DNA of 64,000 bases from Caprella mutica (lineage: Eukaryota; Arthropoda; Malacostraca; Amphipoda; Caprellidae), in assembly GCA_947561585.1 (NCBI GenBank), contig CANNZV010000336.1:124001-188000 (forward strand), read 5' to 3'. Shown piece by piece: positions 59,343-64,000 of this stretch; the first letter of the stretch is position 1, and the number at the start of each line of letters is the position of its first letter. The notes under the pieces are model-generated. The model was given only the letters and a program-made list of their open reading frames with translations. It did no database searches and was not told where the DNA came from. The translations under genes were made by a program, and so were the position numbers.

Positions 59343-61061
59343 CGTTAGCGGACAAAATGCTTACGGACAAAATGCCTACGAACAAAAAACCTAACGGACA
59401 AAATGCCTAACGGACAAAAGGCCTAAAGGACAAAATGCCTAACGGAAAAAATGTCAAACGGACAAAAAGCCTAACGGACAAAATGCCTAACGGACAAAAG
59501 GCCTAAAATGCATTGTAGACTTATTTCCAGAATGAGAATATTCATAATTTTAATAAATGAGACCAAGTGGAAACAAAGGGCATTGTCTCAGTGAGAGTTT
59601 ATTAAATCATTACCAAATTAATATGAATATTTGGAACTCAGCGTACTTAGTGTAAACACAGTCTTATGTCGCTGTTTTGTGATTTATTAATAAAGTGTTA
59701 TTTCTATTTAACAAATCAATTGAATATAATCATCTACCTATATTTTTACTTTTTTATTTGATATCTATAATCATCTTTCTCTTTTTAGATTTTTTTTATT
59801 AGATATCTATATAATCATCTTAATATATTGTGATCATAGTAGCGTTTTTTTATTATATAGCTATAGCTATAATCATCTCAAATCTATAGTGATGTTTATA
59901 GTTGCTTTTGAAATTCAAAAAACAAGTAATGTAATTTCAATGTTTGTATAAGTTAGTACTGTGTACTGACATGCAATTAACTACACACAGAGAAAGAATT
60001 TGTTGAATCAAATCAAAAAATGTTTTGTTTTGACTTACTATGTAGTTTGCTTTTGCCCCTACCTACGTGGTGAGTTACAGCTAGTATTTAAAATGAGTTA
60101 AATTGACGGTGGTTAACAGTGGTTTTGACTCACGCATAAGCTTAAAAACAGTAACCGCAACTGTCATAATAATCTAATAAAACACCAGATACATTGGATC
60201 TTTGTGAGTCATAGTTGTTTTAACATACGATAAAATTCTCATAAAAGTAACTTTTAACCCTCATAGTATGTTGATTCATTCTATAAAATGAATTGAATTA
60301 ACTAATGTTTAGTGACACACCTCGTCATAGCTATTTTAACACACGTGAAAACATGACTATTTTCCAAACAGGTCACGTAATAAATTGATTCAAAGCATAA
60401 ACTGATGACCCATTAGATATGACTCATATGAGTAAACTTTTTTTATCTGAGTAACCTGGGTTATAAAAAAAAAGTTCGATATTTATATTATTAAACAAAA
60501 ACTTTCGTTGGCAATAAATACTATAGTATCCTTCATAAAATTAAACTGAGAGTACATTTTATTTACATAGGTTTTTCATATATCTAAAAAAATATAATTT
60601 GATGCTCAATGAGAAGGTATGTATCAATATTATTTATATTGCTATCTTTTTACCAATTATGATTTCATTACAGATATCACTTCAATATTTTCTATTTGGC
60701 ACGTTTATTTAAATATGGAATTTATTCTTTTATTCTCTTTCTAACATTCTTTTACGACATTATTTTACTATTCTATTTTCTATGTTCATATATTTTCTAT
60801 TTACATCAGGCATTTTGTCCGTTAGGCTTTTTGCCTAACGTCCGTTAGGCATTTTGTCCGTTAGTCATTTTGTCCGTAGGCATTTTGTCCGTAGGCATTT
60901 CGTCCATAGGCATTTTGTCCGTAGGCATTTTGTCCATAGGCATTTTGTCCGTAAGCATTTTGTCCGTAGGCATTTTGTCCGTTGGCATTTTGTCCTTAGG
61001 CATTCTGTCCGTAGGCATTTTGTCCGTAGGCATTTTGTCCGTAGGCATTTTGTCCTATACC
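59343..61061. mobile_element. 1.7-kb non-autonomous element with CGGACAAAATGCCTAA words
   Basis: Flanked by the 9-bp direct repeat ATATAAAGC (59334-59342 and 61062-61070). About ten words of type CGGACAAAATGCCTAA fill the left end (59343-59510), and about 16 inverted words (TTTTGTCCGTAGGCA) fill the right end (60808-61055). The right terminus reads, inverted, GGTATAGGACAAAATGCC. The interior is AT-rich with many GACTCAT/ATGAGTC words (60000-60430) and no transposase. The MPTDK-type translated text at the right end is only the repeat. Confidence 0.85.
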
Positions 61062-61070
61062 ATATAAAGC

Positions 61071-61736
61071 TATATAGATTAATACAGTTAATTATCTCCC
61101 TTATATGTGACTATACATATAATATACCATAAACATATCATTCAAAAACTAGATGGAGATACATGAATGTTGAAGGTAGTGGAGAAATGATCTGAACTGT
61201 TTTACTTTAAATAACATAATTTTGACTATGAGGACAATAATTGTAGAATATAAATTTATTGCATCAGATAACAATAAAGTCCTAAATTCAGTCTTTGGTA
61301 GCGAAATAACCTTGAAATTAACGGATCATCAGAATATAAAGTGAAAACATAATCTAGGAATATTCCACGCTTATTAGAACCAGTAATTGGAGCTCATTCC
61401 TAGAATGGCTGAGTCATCATTTTCCTGTGAAAGTAGAGAGCAGTTCGTTAATACCTAATATGGAGAACTGGTTTGACATTAGGATTATACAAATTGTAAC
61501 AGGTGTAACGCTGTCAAATTAGTTTCTTTGTGACCAATTGGAATTAAATTTAAGCTGAGGAAACTCATTCTATGATTATTTAGGTTTCGTATTTAACTGC
61601 ATTCGCGTTCCGAATTTCTTGATATTGAAAACTTCAGCGCTGAGTATTTCTTGTGAAATAAACAGTGGTTTTTACACGCTAATAATAAAAGTTTGTTCAA
61701 ATGATTAGAAGAGTGAACATTACTGAGTGTCTCCTG
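61071..61736. other. AT-rich non-coding sequence
   Basis: No supported feature. Confidence 0.4.
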
Positions 61737-62153
61737 TTTAGCTGTGTTTACATTGCCAGTCACAACCTATAGGGAATACGCGTGGTGATCACTGAGCATT
61801 CGACACTGTCACCACGAAAGTGTTCAAACTGTACTACAGTACGTCAGTGTGGTTGATAACTTGATAGTGGCTGTGCTCTCAGTCTGTGTTTAGTTGTGAG
61901 AAGGTCTGTGCAAAATAACTCTCTATAGAAAAGAAAGAGAAGGTTGCTGCGGAGCCTCGCACACACTCCTCTTCCTTTTTTTAACAACACACTGAAAAGT
62001 GCCACTATCCGACAGTGTGGTGATTCGAAAGAACACTGTCAGTTTTTCAATTTCTGTGCGAAAACAGTGTTTCATGGTGAAATTCTAGCCTTCGTGGTCA
62101 ATCCCTAGGGAACTACCCAGGTGCTGACTGATAATGTAAACACAGCTTAAATT
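61737..62153. mobile_element. 0.4-kb MITE with AGCTGTGTTTACAT ends
   Basis: The left end reads AGCTGTGTTTACATTGCCAG and the right end, inverted, AGCTGTGTTTACATTATCAG. The arms stay roughly complementary for 80-100 bp. The flanks are TTTA and TTAA, so a TTAA-type target is possible. It abuts a minisatellite. Confidence 0.65.
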
Positions 62154-62983
62154 AGACTCTCAGTGGTGAGTTGTGGTTTAGACTCTCAGTGGTGAGTTGT
62201 GGTTTAGACTCTCAGTTGTGAGTTGTGGTTTAGACTCTCAGTGGTGAGTTGTGGTTTAGACTCTCAGTGGTGAGTTGTGGTTTAGACTCTCAGTTGTGAG
62301 TTGTGGTTTAGACTCTCAGTGGTGAGTTGTGGTTTAGACTCTCAGTGGTGAGTTGTGGTTTAGACTCTCAGTTGTGAGTTGTGGTTTAGACTCTCAGTTG
62401 TGAGTTGTGGTTTAGACTCTCAGTTGTGAGTTGTGGTTTAGACTCTCAGTAGTGAGTTGTGGTTTAGACTCTCAGTGGTGAGTTGTGGTTTAGACTCTCA
62501 GTGGTGAGTTGTGGTTTAGACTCTCATTGGTGAGTTGTGGTTTAGACGCTCATTGGTGAGTTGTGGTTTAGACTCTCATTGGTGAGTTGTGGTTTAGACT
62601 TTCAGTGGTGAGTTGAGGTTTAGAATCTCAGTGGTGAGTTGTGGTTTAGACTCTCATTGGTGAGTTGTGGTTTAGACTCTCATTGGTGAGTTACGTGGTT
62701 TAGACTCTCATTGGTGAGTTGTGGTTTAGACTCTCATTGGTGAGTTGTGGTTTAGACTCTGAGTGGTGAGTTGTGGTTTAGACTCTCATTGGTGAGTTGT
62801 GGTTTAGACTCTCAATGGTGAGTTGTGATTTAGACTCTCATTGGTGAGTTGTGGTTTAGACTCTCATTGGTGAGTTGTGGTTTAGACTCTCAATGGTGAG
62901 TTGTGGTTTAGACTCTCATTGGTGAGTTGTGGTTTAGACTCTCAGTTGTAAGTTGTGGTTTAGACTCTCAGTGGTGAGTTATT
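62154..62983. repeat. 26-bp minisatellite, about 32 copies
   Basis: Unit: GACTCTCAGTGGTGAGTTGT followed by GGTTTA. The first third is mostly CAGTGG or CAGTTG variants, the later part mostly CATTGG, so the array grew in blocks. It begins exactly at the right end of the preceding MITE. Its right edge passes into GGTGAGTTATTTCATGTGG. Confidence 0.95.
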
Positions 62984-63196
62984 TCATGTGGTTATTCACG
63001 GGACTCACACAGAGTAGATGGGTTCATATTTACTCATCTGGTGAGTTATTTGAATATTTATTTTATTATTTTCCATTGTATGGTATTGCAAAGATAGCGC
63101 TAAAATAACTGTGAACAATTATAGCAAACTCTTTAGTTATTATGATATATAGGTCATAAATAAATTGTATTTACAAATTTTATGAAACCTTACATA

Positions 63197-63645
63197 CCCA
63201 ATTAGAAATAGGAGCTGTTTAAAGAAGCGCTTAAGCCAATCGGAGCAGTCACCACGGCAATCAGGGAGCAGCGATAGCGCAGCATGGATGCCAAACTGAC
63301 CGCTTTGGGGGCTAATTCTACTCCGGTGTAACTGCGCAGAACTACTCTGAGCACCTGCTCCTATTTGCTTAGCGCGCTTCCTAACTGCGGATGCGCGGCC
63401 CTTAGACAAAACTGCTGTATATTAGTGATATAATATTACAGTCGTGGCTACGGGCCGCACATCTGCAGTTAGGCAGCGTGCTAGGGCAGAACAGAGAAGT
63501 TCTGCACAGCTACGACGGAGTGGAATCAGCCCCCAAAGCGGTCAGTTTGGCTTCCACGCTGCGCTCTCGCTGCTCCCTGACTGCTGTGGTGACTACTCCG
63601 ATTGACTTAACCGCTGCCTCGAAGCTGCTCCTATTTTCAATTGGG
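63197..63645. mobile_element. 0.45-kb foldback element, locally GC-rich, TA target
   Basis: Inverted arms of about 210 bp close on a short central loop near 63420. The ends read CCCAATTAGAAATAGGAGC and, inverted, CCCAATTGAAAATAGGAGC, flanked by TA on both sides. The arms include the matching pair GACCGCTTTGGGGGCT / AGCCCCCAAAGCGGTC. It stands out because it is far less AT-rich than its surroundings. The minus-strand 89-residue frame inside it is incidental. Confidence 0.85.
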
Positions 63646-64000
63646 TAATTATGAAAATGCTCTAATTGTTTCTTTTCATATTCATTAATATTGTACTGTT
63701 AGAAATAATTAAGGAAATTCAAGATAGGTATACAGATATTCCATATTTTGAATATCACTGTATTTTGAATATAAAACTATTTGAATTATTTCCATAAATA
63801 TGTTCTAAACATCGTCATAAAAAATTAAATCAAATTGATTCTATTAATTATAGCAGAGATCATGTATTTTAATTTCCACAGATAGATTTGAACTGTTTTC
63901 CAGAGATTATGTAGAAGTAATACACATTATTTCACCATTGGAATTAGTTATTCATGCAAACTTTTTTAATTAAAAAGAAAGAAATCATTTTCTATCTCGT
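63646..64000. other. AT-rich non-coding sequence to window end
   Basis: Nothing recognised. Confidence 0.4.

Noticed and set aside
60845..61132. Repetitive proteins of MPTDK / RRHFV / SVGIL type
   Set aside because: All are different-frame translations of the terminal tandem words of the 59343 element.

Overview
The window is AT-rich and gene-poor, and reads like a repeat-laden animal genome, most plausibly an arthropod. The reasons are small secreted-protein genes with GT-AG introns of 0.3-3.7 kb, TATA-box promoters about 30 bp from an initiator-like site, and remnants of LINE, hAT (BED finger) and THAP-bearing transposons. An AT-rich crustacean or hemipteran would fit, but nothing here fixes the species. 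One block (1.1-5.2 kb) does not behave like standard-code animal DNA (see below).

Layout. 1-0.4 kb: 28-bp tandem repeat. 1.1-2.2 and 4.5-5.2 kb: two diverged coiled-coil-like paralogous frames that lack UGA but carry many UAA/UAG codons, several aligned to glutamine in the other copy. 7.3 kb: a convincing terminal exon of an unknown minus-strand gene. 13.1-13.9 kb: a CCHC zinc-knuckle (Gag-like) coding segment holding a 35-bp tandem repeat. 17.8-34.5 kb: a large imperfect palindrome whose arms each carry one gene of a secreted glycine-rich peptide family and a 20-bp satellite array, with a 936-bp assembly gap in the right arm. 34.9-37.1 kb: a LINE fragment split by two DNA elements. 39.6-54.1 kb: three more genes of the glycine-rich family in tandem on the minus strand, their introns expanded by transposons. 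55-64 kb: mostly transposons and tandem repeats.

The main gene content is a five-member family of short secreted preproteins (here SGR-A, B, D, E, F; working names only). Each has exon 1 = signal peptide (17 codons), exon 2 = acidic spacer (17-18 codons), exon 3 = acidic linker plus a Gly/Arg/Tyr-rich tail. The promoter, 5' UTR, signal peptide and splice phases are nearly invariant, while the mature tail differs strongly in length and repeat content. This is the pattern expected of gland-secreted or antimicrobial-type effector families, but the function is not shown by the sequence.

The second theme is a set of at least four, probably more, non-autonomous DNA elements that look unrelated inside. 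They share termini of the form GGTTCTAGG (or GGTNNNNGG), family-specific short tandem words just inside the ends, and 9-10 bp target-site duplications. One of them is absent from the opposite palindrome arm, which gives a clean empty site.
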